DNA of 64,000 nucleotides from Spongiivirga sp046524175 (GCF_046524175.1 NZ_JBEFZF010000002.1:372001-436000); one strand, 5' to 3'. Positions 51,282 through 61,183 are shown, counted from the stretch's first letter. Notes: generated from the letters alone by a model not told the origin. Numbers and translations are program-made.

Positions 51282-52922
51282 ATGTTTAAATTTAGGTCTA
51301 ATATTTTTTGGCTCATTGTAGTAGCTATTGTGCTTTTATTGGGTGGAGTTCTCCTGTTTTTTGTTCATGAGAAATATCAAGAAAAGACACTGGTCGAACG
51401 CCAACAACGTTTAAGTAACTATAACGATACCGCTAGATTCGAGCTCGAAGAAGCACTTAGTAATTATAGTTTACTCATGTCAGGAGTTCGGTCTTATATT
51501 CAAAATTCCGAAACGCTTCCTAGCGCTAAACAACTACAAAATTTTATCAAACAGCAAAACAAGGAGCTTGCTAACATGGAAAGTTTTGTGATATCCTATA
51601 TTGATAGCAGTCATGTTTTTAAATATTCCTTTACTCTAAATGAAATTGATCCTACTAACCTGGTGGGAACCTCTATGCGAAAAATAGTAGGTAATCTGGG
51701 AATAAGGAACTTGAATAAGGTGAAGCGAAGTCGAGATTTCTATGCATTTAATCCTTTTAATACAGTCGAAGGGTTTGTGGGTATCCCGTTAGATTTTGGA
51801 GTGATAAAAGACGGAAAATCAATTGGTTATGTTACAGCGGTTACTGACTTCAAACCCATTATTGATAGAGTTTATAGTACCAACCAACAGGAGGAGTTTG
51901 TTTTTAATTTCAAAACTTCAAGGGGTCATGATTTTGACAGAAAGAAAGTATATGACGGTACTAAAGTGTATAGCAGAACGGAAGATCCTGAATACTATAA
52001 AAATTACAGTATAGATTCAGATAGTTTTATTTATTCAGATGCTTCTTTTTATAATATAGGTCTTACGATTGGAGTTGCCTATAAGGACCCTTATAAACCT
52101 GACACTTATATTACCTATTTATTGTCTGCGTGGTATGCAATAATGGTATTGTTACTAGTTTTAGTTATTAGTCAAATACAATACTATCGTAAGACAAATA
52201 AAGCAATAGACCTCCAGCGACAGGAGTTAGCCACTACAGTTGCTGATAAAAACAAGTTTTTCTCAATAATAGCACATGATCTCAGAAGTCCGTTGGCCTA
52301 TATTATTGCTTTAATGAATATTTTAAAGACTGGTGATTCTAATGAAGAGCAACAGACAGATTTATTACTAAAACTAAAAGATCATACAAAGAATACATTG
52401 AATTTGCTTGACAACCTACTCACATGGTCTAGGGTGCAAACATCAAGCATGAATTTTAATCCTGAATCATTTAATATTGTTGAGTTGATTAAGGAAACAC
52501 GTGTATTGTTTGATCCTGCTATTCAAGAAAAACAGTTGCAGTTACAATTTGAAGATATTGGTAGTGTGTATGTGACAGCAGATAGAAACATGATCGCAAC
52601 GGTATTGCGAAATATAATTTCTAATGCTATTAAGTTTACACCAGCACAAGGGTTGATCACGATATCACTTCAAAAACTAAGTGAACAAGTAACTGTTAGT
52701 ATTCACGATAATGGTATTGGTATCGCTCCACAACATTTGGAGTCTATTTTCAACATAGCGACTAGTAAAACGAGATTAGGTACAAATGCTGAAAAAGGTA
52801 CTGGGTTGGGACTTGTACTTTGTAAGGAGTTTGTTGAAAAGAACGAAGGAAAAATCTGGGCAGAAAGTGAAGAAAATATTGGTAGTACGTTTAGCTTTTC
52901 GCTACCGACTACAAAAAAGTAA
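51282..52922 (+). CDS. Membrane sensor histidine kinase (orphan)
   Basis: 546 residues: TM helix at about 8-28, a periplasmic sensor domain of about 240 residues with CHASE-like features, a second TM near 280-300 ('WYAIMVLLLVLVISQ'), then HisKA with 'FFSIIAHDLRSPLAYI' (phospho-His) and an HATPase domain with 'NIISNAIKFTP' (N box), 'DNGIGI' (G1) and 'GTGLGLVLCKEF' (G2). No response regulator is encoded nearby. It sits between rnc and the IPExxxVDY-pyk pair, with 16 nt after rnc. Confidence 0.88.
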   Translation: MFKFRSNIFWLIVVAIVLLLGGVLLFFVHEKYQEKTLVERQQRLSNYNDTARFELEEALSNYSLLMSGVRSYIQNSETLPSAKQLQNFIKQQNKELANMESFVISYIDSSHVFKYSFTLNEIDPTNLVGTSMRKIVGNLGIRNLNKVKRSRDFYAFNPFNTVEGFVGIPLDFGVIKDGKSIGYVTAVTDFKPIIDRVYSTNQQEEFVFNFKTSRGHDFDRKKVYDGTKVYSRTEDPEYYKNYSIDSDSFIYSDASFYNIGLTIGVAYKDPYKPDTYITYLLSAWYAIMVLLLVLVISQIQYYRKTNKAIDLQRQELATTVADKNKFFSIIAHDLRSPLAYIIALMNILKTGDSNEEQQTDLLLKLKDHTKNTLNLLDNLLTWSRVQTSSMNFNPESFNIVELIKETRVLFDPAIQEKQLQLQFEDIGSVYVTADRNMIATVLRNIISNAIKFTPAQGLITISLQKLSEQVTVSIHDNGIGIAPQHLESIFNIATSKTRLGTNAEKGTGLGLVLCKEFVEKNEGKIWAESEENIGSTFSFSLPTTKK

Positions 52923-53033
52923 CCGGTAAGCTAAGCACTAAAACGTTTTCGAACTACATAGCTTCAAGAATCAACATCTAAAGCATTTATTATAGGTAAG
53001 AAGCCCTATCTTTACATTTAATTCAGTTGATTC

Positions 53034-53516
53034 ATGGCCACACATAGGCTTTTTTTAGAAGACTTTGAAGCGTCATATTCGTTGATTGCATTGCATAGTC
53101 CAGTAGAAGACTATAAGCTTGTTTATGAAATGAACCAGCAATTAACCAGTAAGTTTTTTAGGGTACGAAAGGATATTGATCTTGTTCAACAAGGCGTATG
53201 TTTCTCCAGATTTGAATGGGAAAATAATCAAACTGACACCGTTTGGAACTTAGTGACAAATAGGGTTAGTGTCAATACAGAATCAGAAGTAGATCAATTA
53301 ACCTTATTTAATACAGATAGTGATGCAAATACAATTCATTATTATTTAATACCGGAACAACCTAAAGTAGATTATTTCTTAAAAATTGGAGGTGATTGTA
53401 GCCAGTTAATGATGAATAAGTTACTTCTAAAATTAAAAGAGATTCCTCATTTAGAGACAGCCTATTCAATTGATCATACAATGCTCAAATCGCGTAGCAA
53501 TTTAATATTCGAATAA
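53034..53516 (+). CDS. IPExxxVDY family protein
   Basis: 160 residues with the name-giving motif 'IPEQPKVDYFLKI' at about 108-120. The family is restricted to Bacteroidota and is typically encoded directly before pyruvate kinase, as here (3 nt before the pyk ATG). Its function is unknown. A near -7 element TATCTTTA (about 53007-53014) lies upstream, suggesting a promoter for this gene and pyk. Confidence 0.88.
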   Translation: MATHRLFLEDFEASYSLIALHSPVEDYKLVYEMNQQLTSKFFRVRKDIDLVQQGVCFSRFEWENNQTDTVWNLVTNRVSVNTESEVDQLTLFNTDSDANTIHYYLIPEQPKVDYFLKIGGDCSQLMMNKLLLKLKEIPHLETAYSIDHTMLKSRSNLIFE

Positions 53517-53519
53517 AAA

Positions 53520-54962
53520 ATGCCTAATAGAAAGAAGACAAAAATAGTAGCAACACTTGGTCCTGCTACCAGCTCAAAAAAAGTAATAAAAAATATGTTA
53601 GACGCTGGTGCTAATGTGTTTAGAATTAATTTTTCGCATGCTGATTATGACGATGTAAAAGAGCGAATTGCTATTATAAGAGAGCTCAATGAAGAGTTTG
53701 GATACAACGCTGCAATTCTTGGAGATCTTCAAGGACCAAAGCTAAGAGTCGGTGTTATGTCCGAAGACGTCATTGTGGGTGATGGTGATGAAATTATTTT
53801 TGCTACAGGAAAATCGTTTAAAGGTACTGCGAAGAAAGTGTATATGAACTACAAAAACTTCCCTAAAGATGTCAAAGCTGGTGAGAGAATCTTACTCGAC
53901 GACGGGAAATTAATTTTTGAAGTAGTAAGCACCAATAAAAAGGATGAAGTAGTTGCTAAAGTGATTCAAGGTGGACCATTGCGATCTAAGAAAGGGGTTA
54001 ACCTTCCGAATACGGATATTTCGTTACCGGCACTTACAGAAAAAGATGTAAAAGACGCCATTTTTGCTATAAAACAAGAAGTTGATTGGATTGCGCTTTC
54101 TTTTGTGAGAAATGCTCAAGATTTGATGGAGCTTCAAGATCTGATTAAAAAACATTCAGAACATAAAATACCAATCATCGCCAAAATAGAAAAGCCGGAA
54201 GGAGTTGAAAATATTGATAAGATTGTTGCCTATTGTGATGGATTAATGGTTGCTCGTGGTGATCTTGGGGTAGAAGTACCAGCACATGAAGTACCACTAA
54301 TTCAAAAGCAGTTGGTGCTGCGGGCTAAGCGAGCTCGTATTCCCGTTATTATTGCTACTCAGATGATGGAAACCATGATAAGTAGTTTAACACCTACTAG
54401 AGCCGAAGTTAATGATGTTGCAAATTCTGTAATGGATGGGGCCGATGCAGTAATGCTTTCAGGAGAGACCTCAGTAGGTAATTATCCGGTACAGGTCATC
54501 GAAAAAATGACATCAATTTTAAAAAGTGTGGAAGATTCTGACCTTATTAAGGTACCACAATCTCCGCCACATATAAAAACAAAGCGCTATATAACAAAGT
54601 CAGTATGTTATCATGCTGCGCACATGGCTAATGAGATTCATGCTAAGGCAATTTCTACACTAACGAATAGTGGCTATACCGCGTTTCAGATATCGGCATG
54701 GCGCCCTGAAGCATATATTTTGGTATTTACCAGTAATAAACGGATCCTTACCCAACTTAGTTTACTTTGGGGGGTGAAGGCTTTTTATTATGATAGGTAC
54801 GTAAGCACCGATGAAACCATCGAAGATGTAAATAAAATCGCTTGTCAAAAAGGGTATTTAGAAGTGGGCGATATGCTAATTAGTCTTGCCGCGATGCCAA
54901 TACAAGAAAAGGGTATGGTCAATACATTGCGAGTTACTGAAATAACGAGCTGTACTTTCTAG
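53520..54962 (+). CDS. pyk: Pyruvate kinase
   Basis: 480 residues. Signatures: 'KIVATLGPATSS' at the N-terminus, 'ILGDLQGPKLRVG', the catalytic 'PIIAKIEKPEGVENID' with Lys, 'MVARGDLGVEVP' and 'ATQMMETMISSLTPTRAEV'. It converts PEP plus ADP to pyruvate plus ATP. The C-terminal domain is complete. Cotranscribed with the IPExxxVDY gene. Confidence 0.96.
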   Translation: MPNRKKTKIVATLGPATSSKKVIKNMLDAGANVFRINFSHADYDDVKERIAIIRELNEEFGYNAAILGDLQGPKLRVGVMSEDVIVGDGDEIIFATGKSFKGTAKKVYMNYKNFPKDVKAGERILLDDGKLIFEVVSTNKKDEVVAKVIQGGPLRSKKGVNLPNTDISLPALTEKDVKDAIFAIKQEVDWIALSFVRNAQDLMELQDLIKKHSEHKIPIIAKIEKPEGVENIDKIVAYCDGLMVARGDLGVEVPAHEVPLIQKQLVLRAKRARIPVIIATQMMETMISSLTPTRAEVNDVANSVMDGADAVMLSGETSVGNYPVQVIEKMTSILKSVEDSDLIKVPQSPPHIKTKRYITKSVCYHAAHMANEIHAKAISTLTNSGYTAFQISAWRPEAYILVFTSNKRILTQLSLLWGVKAFYYDRYVSTDETIEDVNKIACQKGYLEVGDMLISLAAMPIQEKGMVNTLRVTEITSCTF

Positions 54963-55076
54963 AAAAGTAATTTATTATGATGGGAGGTTACATTAAAACG
55001 AGTTTCTTTTGTAGCAACCTGTTTAATTAAGATAAGTTTTAATAGTTACCGGGGATTATGCAACGCTAACTACTTG

Positions 55077-55541
55077 CTAAGCTGCATAGCGTTCTAGCGC
55101 TATGAAGTTTACAAGTTTCCCCTTAGTATCGTGAATCGGGAAACCCTTTATCCAGCACTGGTAGGTAGAGCCATCTTTCTTATAGTTGGTAAGGACTTCT
55201 TCGAAAGCCTGTTCATTTTTAATGGCATTTCTAATGCGGGAAGCTGTTTTTTGGCATGTATCCTTACCTTGAAAAATACTTGGTCTTTTACCAAGTACTT
55301 CTTCATTCGTGTAGCCATTCATGTCAAGCATGTTGTATGTACTGTGTACAATGTTTAAATCTGCGTTGGTAACAACAATTACATGTTTATTAGAGATGAG
55401 TTCTTTTCTAAAATCAATATCGTGGTTCCACTTATTGATATTAGCTAAATCATTAAGTGTTTTAATGTCTTCGGAAGCAAGGTTTAAATGCTCTAGAAAA
55501 GGACTATAAATATCCCAGCAAGATAAGGGCGAAATAAACAT
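55077..55541 (-). CDS. Single PAS-domain protein
   Basis: 154 residues. A PAS core runs from about 50 to 150: 'HVIVVTNADLNIVHSTYNML', 'GYTNEEVLGKRPSIFQGKDT', and 'YKKDGSTYQCWIKGFPIHDTKG' split across the last strands. The loop has no Cys in the position that binds FMN in LOV photoreceptors ('GKRPSIFQ' in place of 'GxNCRFLQ'), so it is not a classical LOV domain. There is no output domain, so it may act by protein contact. Confidence 0.8.
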   Translation of the reverse strand: MFISPLSCWDIYSPFLEHLNLASEDIKTLNDLANINKWNHDIDFRKELISNKHVIVVTNADLNIVHSTYNMLDMNGYTNEEVLGKRPSIFQGKDTCQKTASRIRNAIKNEQAFEEVLTNYKKDGSTYQCWIKGFPIHDTKGKLVNFIALERYAA

Positions 55542-55709
55542 AATTTTTGTCTTTTAAAGTTTAATTTTTTTGCTGTGAAGAACTCAATATTAGCTATTAA
55601 AATAATAAACCACAAGTTTATACAGGTATTTATCGTTTTTGTTTAATTCTTTCTTTTCGATAGCTTTAAATACTGTAAAAATGCTAAACAAGAATATGCA
55701 TAAATTAAC

Positions 55710-56816
55710 TTAAAATTCGAACTTTAGCTGTACCGAAACCATCTTTTCATCTGGTTTTTCATTACCTTTTTTAGTGTTTAGATTGGCCAATGAAATACCA
55801 AGAAGTCGTACAGAATTCTTTAATTTTTCTTGATATAAAAGTTCCTTAGCTGCTTCAAAAATCAAGTTTTTATCTGAGATAAAATAGGATAAGGTTTTGC
55901 TGCGGGTTTGAGTGGTAAAATCGCTGTATTTTATTTTCAAGGTGATTGTTTTTCCGGCAATGACATAGCGTTTTAATCGACGCTCTAATTCCTCTGCAAT
56001 CTGTTCCAATTTTTCTAACATAAATACTTCGCTTGTAAGATTATCAGAAAAGGTTCGCTCAGCTCCTACAGATTTTGCGATTCTATTTGGTTTTACTTCA
56101 CTCAAATGAATTCCTCTTACCACGTTATAGTAGTAAGCACCAGATTTCCCGAATCGGTCGTTTAAAAATTCTAAGGAGCGCTTTTTTAAATCTGTGCCCG
56201 TAAAAATACCTAGTTGATACATTTTCTCAGCAGTGACTTTACCAACACCATAAAATTTTCGAATATCTAATGCTTCTAAAAAGGCAATCACCTCTTCAGG
56301 GCTTACTGTTTTTTGGCCGTTGGGTTTGTTGTAGTCGCTTGCAACTTTAGCGATGAATTTGTTAATTGATATTCCAGCTGAAGCGGTTAGGCCAACTTCG
56401 TTGAAAATACGAAGTCGTATTTCTTGCGCCAACATCGTTGCCGAAGGATGGCCTTTTTTGTTTTCAGTAACATCTAAATAAGCCTCATCAAGTGATAAAG
56501 GTTCAACAAGGTCAGTATAATCAAAAAAGATACTTCGAATTTGTTTTGAAATTTCTTTATAACGATCGAAACGTGTTTTAACAAAAATAAGATCTGGACA
56601 CTTTTTCTTGGCTAACATACCACTCATTGCACTACGAACCCCAAATTTTCTAGCCTCGTAACTTGCGGCAGACACTACTCCGCGGCGTTCGCTACCACCA
56701 ACGGCAATTGGAAGTCCTTTTAAATCAGGATTGTCCATTTGTTCTACTGATGCATAAAATGCATCCATATCAACATGAATGATCTTTCTTAGCGGTATGT
56801 CTTTAAAGTCGAGCAT
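55710..56816 (-). CDS. dinB: DNA polymerase IV (Y-family translesion polymerase)
   Basis: 368 residues. Catalytic carboxylates lie in 'HVDMDAFYASVEQ' near the start and 'SLDEAYLDVTE' (about 103-113), with 'GISINKFIAKVASDYNKPNG' and HhH 'FYGVGKVTAEKM'. It copies damaged DNA at low fidelity. The C-terminal residues 'VSVQLKFEF' may be a sliding-clamp contact. Monocistronic, divergent to the gene at 56863. Confidence 0.94.
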   Translation of the reverse strand: MLDFKDIPLRKIIHVDMDAFYASVEQMDNPDLKGLPIAVGGSERRGVVSAASYEARKFGVRSAMSGMLAKKKCPDLIFVKTRFDRYKEISKQIRSIFFDYTDLVEPLSLDEAYLDVTENKKGHPSATMLAQEIRLRIFNEVGLTASAGISINKFIAKVASDYNKPNGQKTVSPEEVIAFLEALDIRKFYGVGKVTAEKMYQLGIFTGTDLKKRSLEFLNDRFGKSGAYYYNVVRGIHLSEVKPNRIAKSVGAERTFSDNLTSEVFMLEKLEQIAEELERRLKRYVIAGKTITLKIKYSDFTTQTRSKTLSYFISDKNLIFEAAKELLYQEKLKNSVRLLGISLANLNTKKGNEKPDEKMVSVQLKFEF

Positions 56817-56862
56817 CAGGAATTATCATCTTTAAAATTAATACCTTTAACTAAAACGATGT

Positions 56863-57519
56863 ATGAAAAAAACGGCAATAATTCTTGGAGCGACCGGATT
56901 AACTGGAAGTTTTCTTCTCAAGCAGTTGCTTATTGATGACCGTTACAATATCGTAAAAGTGTTTTCCAGACGTACTTTAGATAATGATCATCCAAAAATT
57001 AAGGAGTATATAGTTGATCTCTTTCGACTTGAAGAAATAAAAGAAGAATTTACAGCAGATGAGGTTTTTTGTTGTATTGGTACTACTGCAAAGAAGACCC
57101 CGGATAAAATCTTGTATAAAAAAATTGATTTTGGAATTCCCGTAACCGCTGCTGGTTTAGCAGCCAAAAATCAAGTATCCACATTTATTGTAATGTCTTC
57201 AATGGGTGCGAATGCGAACAGTAGTGTTTTTTATAATCGTATAAAAGGTGAAATGGAAAACGCTATCATTGCAACGGGTATTAAAAACACATTTATTGTG
57301 AGACCTTCTCTTATAGGTGGATATAGAAATGAATCAAGACCAGGTGAGTATTTTGGAAAAATGGTATTTAAATTTTTAAGTCCTTTAATGGTAGGGTTTG
57401 CCAAAAAATACAGAATTATTCATCCAAAAACCATTGCAACGGCAATGATCCATTTGGCCAATAACAAATACAAAAAGCACATTGTGCTATCAGATAGCTT
57501 ACAAGAACTAGGTAGTTAA
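56863..57519 (+). CDS. NAD(P)-binding Rossmann protein (HTATIP2/oxidoreductase-like)
   Basis: 218 residues. The dinucleotide motif 'LGATGLTGSFLL' at 9-20 and 'EVFCCIGTTAKKTPDK' in the middle are typical of the atypical SDR group related to human TIP30/HTATIP2 and bacterial nucleoside-diphosphate-sugar-epimerase-like proteins. Substrate unknown. Its stop overlaps the convergent Usp gene by 4 nt. Confidence 0.82.
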   Translation: MKKTAIILGATGLTGSFLLKQLLIDDRYNIVKVFSRRTLDNDHPKIKEYIVDLFRLEEIKEEFTADEVFCCIGTTAKKTPDKILYKKIDFGIPVTAAGLAAKNQVSTFIVMSSMGANANSSVFYNRIKGEMENAIIATGIKNTFIVRPSLIGGYRNESRPGEYFGKMVFKFLSPLMVGFAKKYRIIHPKTIATAMIHLANNKYKKHIVLSDSLQELGS

Positions 57520-58307
57520 TCTGCGCCTTTTAGAACCAACAAAGGTATACGGCTTTCGAAATCAACCTTCTTAACGGTATTATCATCCCAAAGCTTTTCA
57601 AAAAAACCTTGTTTACGTCTAAATACACATAAAACATCAGGCTCATTTTCATTCAAATGCTCAAGTACTGCCTGAAAAACAGTGGCATTTTCGGTGGTTT
57701 TTACTACATTAATCAATGATTCTAAAGTCTCATCAATTTGTTCATGTCCTTCTCTAAAACCAGCAGTCTTAACAAGAAACAATCTAATCTCTGAAGTAAA
57801 GGTATCTTTAATGGTTTTTAATACATCTAGTTTTCGGTTATCCTTAACTATTCCAGATTTTATAGCCATTAAAATACGCTTGATAGGCTTAAATACATAG
57901 TCTCTTGGAACAATTAGAACAGGAATTTGAGTGCGTTTTACAACTGCACCAGCATGCTCACCCAGATATAAAGTTTCATTTAATGAATAGCTTTGTGGCG
58001 CCACAATAATAAGATCAATATGCGTTTTTTGATGCAATAATTCAATAGATTCTTGTACATCATCACCTTCTAAAGGGAGTGTTTCAACCAATACATTCTT
58101 CGTATCTATTTTATTTACGTAGCCTTCAATTTGCTGTTTGGTAATTGCTTCAACAGATACATCTACCGGCAAATTAGCTGCTCTTGCAACTTTAAACAAA
58201 GAAGTAACATATACATTTGCCTCGGAAGCGGCGGCAAAGTCAATCGCATATTGCAGCGTGCATTCATTATTTAGGCTGGCTGATAAAGGAACAAGAATAT
58301 TTTTCAA
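57516..58307 (-). CDS. Universal stress protein (tandem Usp type)
   Basis: 263 residues, about two Usp domains. The first holds 'NILVPLSASLNNECTLQYA' at the start and the ATP-type loop region 'LGEHAGAVVKRTQIPVLIVP'. The second, about 145-263, is more diverged. Usp proteins respond to starvation and stress and may bind ATP. Single gene. Confidence 0.85.
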   Translation of the reverse strand: MKNILVPLSASLNNECTLQYAIDFAAASEANVYVTSLFKVARAANLPVDVSVEAITKQQIEGYVNKIDTKNVLVETLPLEGDDVQESIELLHQKTHIDLIIVAPQSYSLNETLYLGEHAGAVVKRTQIPVLIVPRDYVFKPIKRILMAIKSGIVKDNRKLDVLKTIKDTFTSEIRLFLVKTAGFREGHEQIDETLESLINVVKTTENATVFQAVLEHLNENEPDVLCVFRRKQGFFEKLWDDNTVKKVDFESRIPLLVLKGAD

Positions 58308-58376
58308 TACAAATATTGATTATTTATTGATGAGGCAAAGATACAATGTTAATTTTACAATGGTAAAATTCTTACT

Positions 58377-58880
58377 ATGATTCGTAGAGCCACTTTAGAT
58401 GATATTCCGTTAATAATGAGTATGACAAAGGCGTGTGCTGCCTTTATGCAACAACAGGGAATTTATCAATGGAATGAGCACTATCCGTCCCAAAAAGCAT
58501 TTGAACTAGATATTAAACGAGATGAGCTGTGGGTGCTTTTGGAAGATGGTGAGATTGTAGGTTGTATTGTGATATCAACTTTGATGGATGATGAATACAT
58601 CCCAATTCAATGGCTCACCCCTACTGAGAATAACATATACATACATAGACTAGCGGTTCATCCTGACCATCAAAAAAAAGGGTATGCACAAAGTATGATG
58701 GATTATGCTGAAGCGTTAGCAAAAAGGCAAGATGCCTTATCGGTTAGATTAGATACATTTAGCCAGAATAGTCGAAATCAACGTTTTTACGAAAAAAGAG
58801 GCTATCAACGACTAGGTAATATTTATTTTCCAAAGCAAAGCGAAGATCCTTTTTACTGCTATGAATTGCTCTTAATATGA
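58377..58880 (+). CDS. GNAT-family N-acetyltransferase
   Basis: 167 residues. The acetyl-CoA loop is 'RLAVHPDHQKKGYAQSMMDY' (about 91-110, R/Q-x-x-G-x-A), and 'YEKRGYQRLG' is the typical C-terminal motif. The acceptor substrate is unknown. Its stop overlaps the MATE start (ATGA), indicating coexpression. Confidence 0.88.
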   Translation: MIRRATLDDIPLIMSMTKACAAFMQQQGIYQWNEHYPSQKAFELDIKRDELWVLLEDGEIVGCIVISTLMDDEYIPIQWLTPTENNIYIHRLAVHPDHQKKGYAQSMMDYAEALAKRQDALSVRLDTFSQNSRNQRFYEKRGYQRLGNIYFPKQSEDPFYCYELLLI

Positions 58881-60208
58881 AGCGAGAAATAAACCTCAAG
58901 TCGATTAATAGATTGGCAATACCGGCTATTATTTCAGGGATAGCAGAACCCATTTTATCAGCTACAGATACCGCCGTTGTTGGTAATATTCCAGAAGTGG
59001 GAACTGAGTCATTGGCTGCTGTGGGTATTGTAGGTACATTTTTATCCATGCTTATCTGGGTACTAGCTCAAACGCGAAGCGCTATTTCAGCCATCATTTC
59101 CCAGTATCTTGGTGCAGGAAAGCTGGATGCAGTTAGGTCTTTACCTATGCAAGCTATTACATTTAATATTAGCTTGAGCATTATCATTTTAATAACAACA
59201 ATCCCATTTATTTCGGAAATATTTAGCTTTTTGGAAGCCAAAAATGAAGTTTTAGAATATTGTATTTCGTACTATAGTATTCGTGTTTGGGGCTTCCCTT
59301 TAACCCTATTGGTCTTTGCTATTTTTGGTGTTTTTCGAGGCTTGCAAAACACATTTTGGCCAATGATCATTTCACTTGTTGGGGTGGTTGCTAATATCAT
59401 TTTAGATTTTGTACTAGTGTATGGTATTGAAGGTTTTGTTCCCGCAATGAATTTAGAAGGAGCAGCTTGGGCAAGTTTATTCTCGCAAATTATTATGGCT
59501 GTCATGTCTGTTCTTTTATTGGTTAAAAAAACCGATGTTTCTTTTAAACTCTCAAGCAAATGGCACCCAGAAATGAATCGTTTTTTAGTAATGAGCGGTA
59601 ATTTGTTCGTTCGCGCTATAGCCTTAAATACGGCTATGGTGATAGCTGTGAGACAAGCTACCAGTTTGGGTACAGATTATATTGCTGCTCATACCATCGC
59701 GATGCAATTATGGCTGTTTACCGCTTTTTTTATTGATGGTTATGGCGCAGCAGGAAATATTCTTGGGGGAAAACTTCTCGGAGCAAAAGACTACAAAAAT
59801 CTATTGGTACTCACCAAAAAAATATGCGCATATGGTTTAGTTGTCTCGTTATTACTAATGGCAATGGGCTTTATAGCATATGATTATTTAGGGCGAATTT
59901 TTAGTGATGATGTACAAGTACTTAACATATTTAGAGGGTTCTTTTATTTAGCAATTTTACTCTTGCCTGTTAATGCAATTGCCTTTGTACTTGATGGGTT
60001 ATTTAAAGGTATGGGTGAGACAGGTTATTTGAGAAATACCCTATTAGGTGCTACCTTTTTTGCATTTGTCCCAACCTTAGTAATAACCCAAAAAACCAAT
60101 ATGGGGATCCATGGTATTTGGATTGCGATACTGGTTTGGATTGCCTTTCGAGCTATGGCATTGATTTATAAATTTTGGAAGGCATATTATCCGCTTGCAA
60201 TAGTGTAG
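58877..60208 (+). CDS. MATE-family multidrug/cation efflux transporter
   Basis: 443 residues with 12 predicted helices in two repeats. 'PAIISGIAEPILSATDTAVVG' at the start and 'FGVFRGLQNTFWPM', 'DGLFKGMGETGYLRN' (intracellular loops) are MATE signatures. It exports organic cations or drugs in exchange for H+ or Na+. Coupled to the upstream acetyltransferase gene by overlap. Confidence 0.92.
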   Translation: MKREINLKSINRLAIPAIISGIAEPILSATDTAVVGNIPEVGTESLAAVGIVGTFLSMLIWVLAQTRSAISAIISQYLGAGKLDAVRSLPMQAITFNISLSIIILITTIPFISEIFSFLEAKNEVLEYCISYYSIRVWGFPLTLLVFAIFGVFRGLQNTFWPMIISLVGVVANIILDFVLVYGIEGFVPAMNLEGAAWASLFSQIIMAVMSVLLLVKKTDVSFKLSSKWHPEMNRFLVMSGNLFVRAIALNTAMVIAVRQATSLGTDYIAAHTIAMQLWLFTAFFIDGYGAAGNILGGKLLGAKDYKNLLVLTKKICAYGLVVSLLLMAMGFIAYDYLGRIFSDDVQVLNIFRGFFYLAILLLPVNAIAFVLDGLFKGMGETGYLRNTLLGATFFAFVPTLVITQKTNMGIHGIWIAILVWIAFRAMALIYKFWKAYYPLAIV

Positions 60209-60253
60209 TACTTGTTTAAAATTGAATATTTTTGATCAATAGACAACCATAAT

Positions 60254-61024
60254 ATGACAACGATACGACCCAATGGCAGTTTGTACACCAACATACAAAA
60301 CAATATAGCTACAATTGAATTTGGTCATCCGGCGGGAAATTCTTTTCCAGGAGAACTATTAGATAGACTCACTCGAAAATTATACGAACTGGGAGAAGAT
60401 GAATCCGTATTTGTGGTCATTTTAAAATCGGAAGGAGAGCGAGCTTTTTGCGCGGGTGCCTCTTTTGATGAATTGCTGAAGATTCAAAATTTGGAAGAAG
60501 GAAAAACATTTTTTAGTGGTTTTGCCAACGTCATTAATGCGATGCGTAGCTGTGGGAAACTAATAATTGGTCGTGTACAAGGTAAGGCGGTTGGCGGTGG
60601 AGTAGGCCTCGCATCAGCTTGTGATTATGTATTCGCCACAGATCATGCATCCATCAAATTATCAGAGTTTACTATTGGTATCGGACCTTTTGTAATCGCT
60701 CCGGCAGTAGAGCGTAAAATGGGGAAAGCTGCTTTGGCGGAACTAACGCTTGGGGCAGACGAATGGCAAAACGCCTATTGGGCAAAAGAAAAAGGACTCT
60801 TTGCCAAAGTATTCGAATCGATCTCTGAAATGGATAAAGCAGTTGATTCGTTTGCTAGCAAATTGACATCCTACAACCCAGAGGCGCTTGCTGCTATGAA
60901 GAAAGTTTTATGGCAGGATACCGACCATTGGAATGAGCTGTTAAGTGATCGAGCTGCATTGTCAGGAAAACTAGTACTTTCTGATTTTACTAAAACGGCA
61001 CTTGCAAAAATTAAATCTAAATGA
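60254..61024 (+). CDS. Enoyl-CoA hydratase/isomerase family protein
   Basis: 256 residues. The crotonase oxyanion segments are 'CAGASFDELL' and 'GKAVGGGVGLASACDYVFA', with a catalytic-type Glu in 'LSEFTIGIGPF'. Only one of the two hydratase glutamates is obvious, so isomerase or other crotonase activity is possible. The stop overlaps the 38-codon gene at 61021 by ATGA. Confidence 0.88.
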   Translation: MTTIRPNGSLYTNIQNNIATIEFGHPAGNSFPGELLDRLTRKLYELGEDESVFVVILKSEGERAFCAGASFDELLKIQNLEEGKTFFSGFANVINAMRSCGKLIIGRVQGKAVGGGVGLASACDYVFATDHASIKLSEFTIGIGPFVIAPAVERKMGKAALAELTLGADEWQNAYWAKEKGLFAKVFESISEMDKAVDSFASKLTSYNPEALAAMKKVLWQDTDHWNELLSDRAALSGKLVLSDFTKTALAKIKSK

Positions 61025-61137
61025 GAACTATTCTCGATTTCTTAAACAACGAACTGCTATTTCCGGGAGCACTAGCTATTGTAATTCTCATATTCGTGGC
61101 GCGCAGGGTGATTTCGAACAGAAAGTATAAACGGTAA
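61021..61137 (+). CDS. Short single-helix membrane protein coupled to the crotonase gene
   Basis: 38 codons: 'LLFPGALAIVILIFVA' forms one transmembrane helix, followed by a basic tail 'RRVISNRKYKR' (cytoplasmic by the positive-inside rule). It begins with an ATGA overlap on the crotonase stop. The overlap and clean membrane topology support it as a real gene. The family is unknown. Confidence 0.55.
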   Translation: MRTILDFLNNELLFPGALAIVILIFVARRVISNRKYKR

Positions 61138-61169
61138 CACAATTTAGCAGCGGAAATAGTTTCAATTAC

Positions 61170-61183
61170 TACCTTTGCGCATA
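61170..61183 (+). promoter_or_regulatory. Promoter for queD giving a nearly leaderless mRNA
   Basis: A consensus -7 element TACCTTTG lies at 61170-61177, only 5 nt before the ATG at 61183. Transcription would begin at or next to the start codon, as is common for leaderless messages in Bacteroidota. Confidence 0.55.

Noticed and set aside
61138..61182. Possible preQ1 riboswitch before queD
   Set aside because: The gap is only 45 nt, and the -7 element ends 5 nt before the ATG, leaving no room for an aptamer in the transcript.
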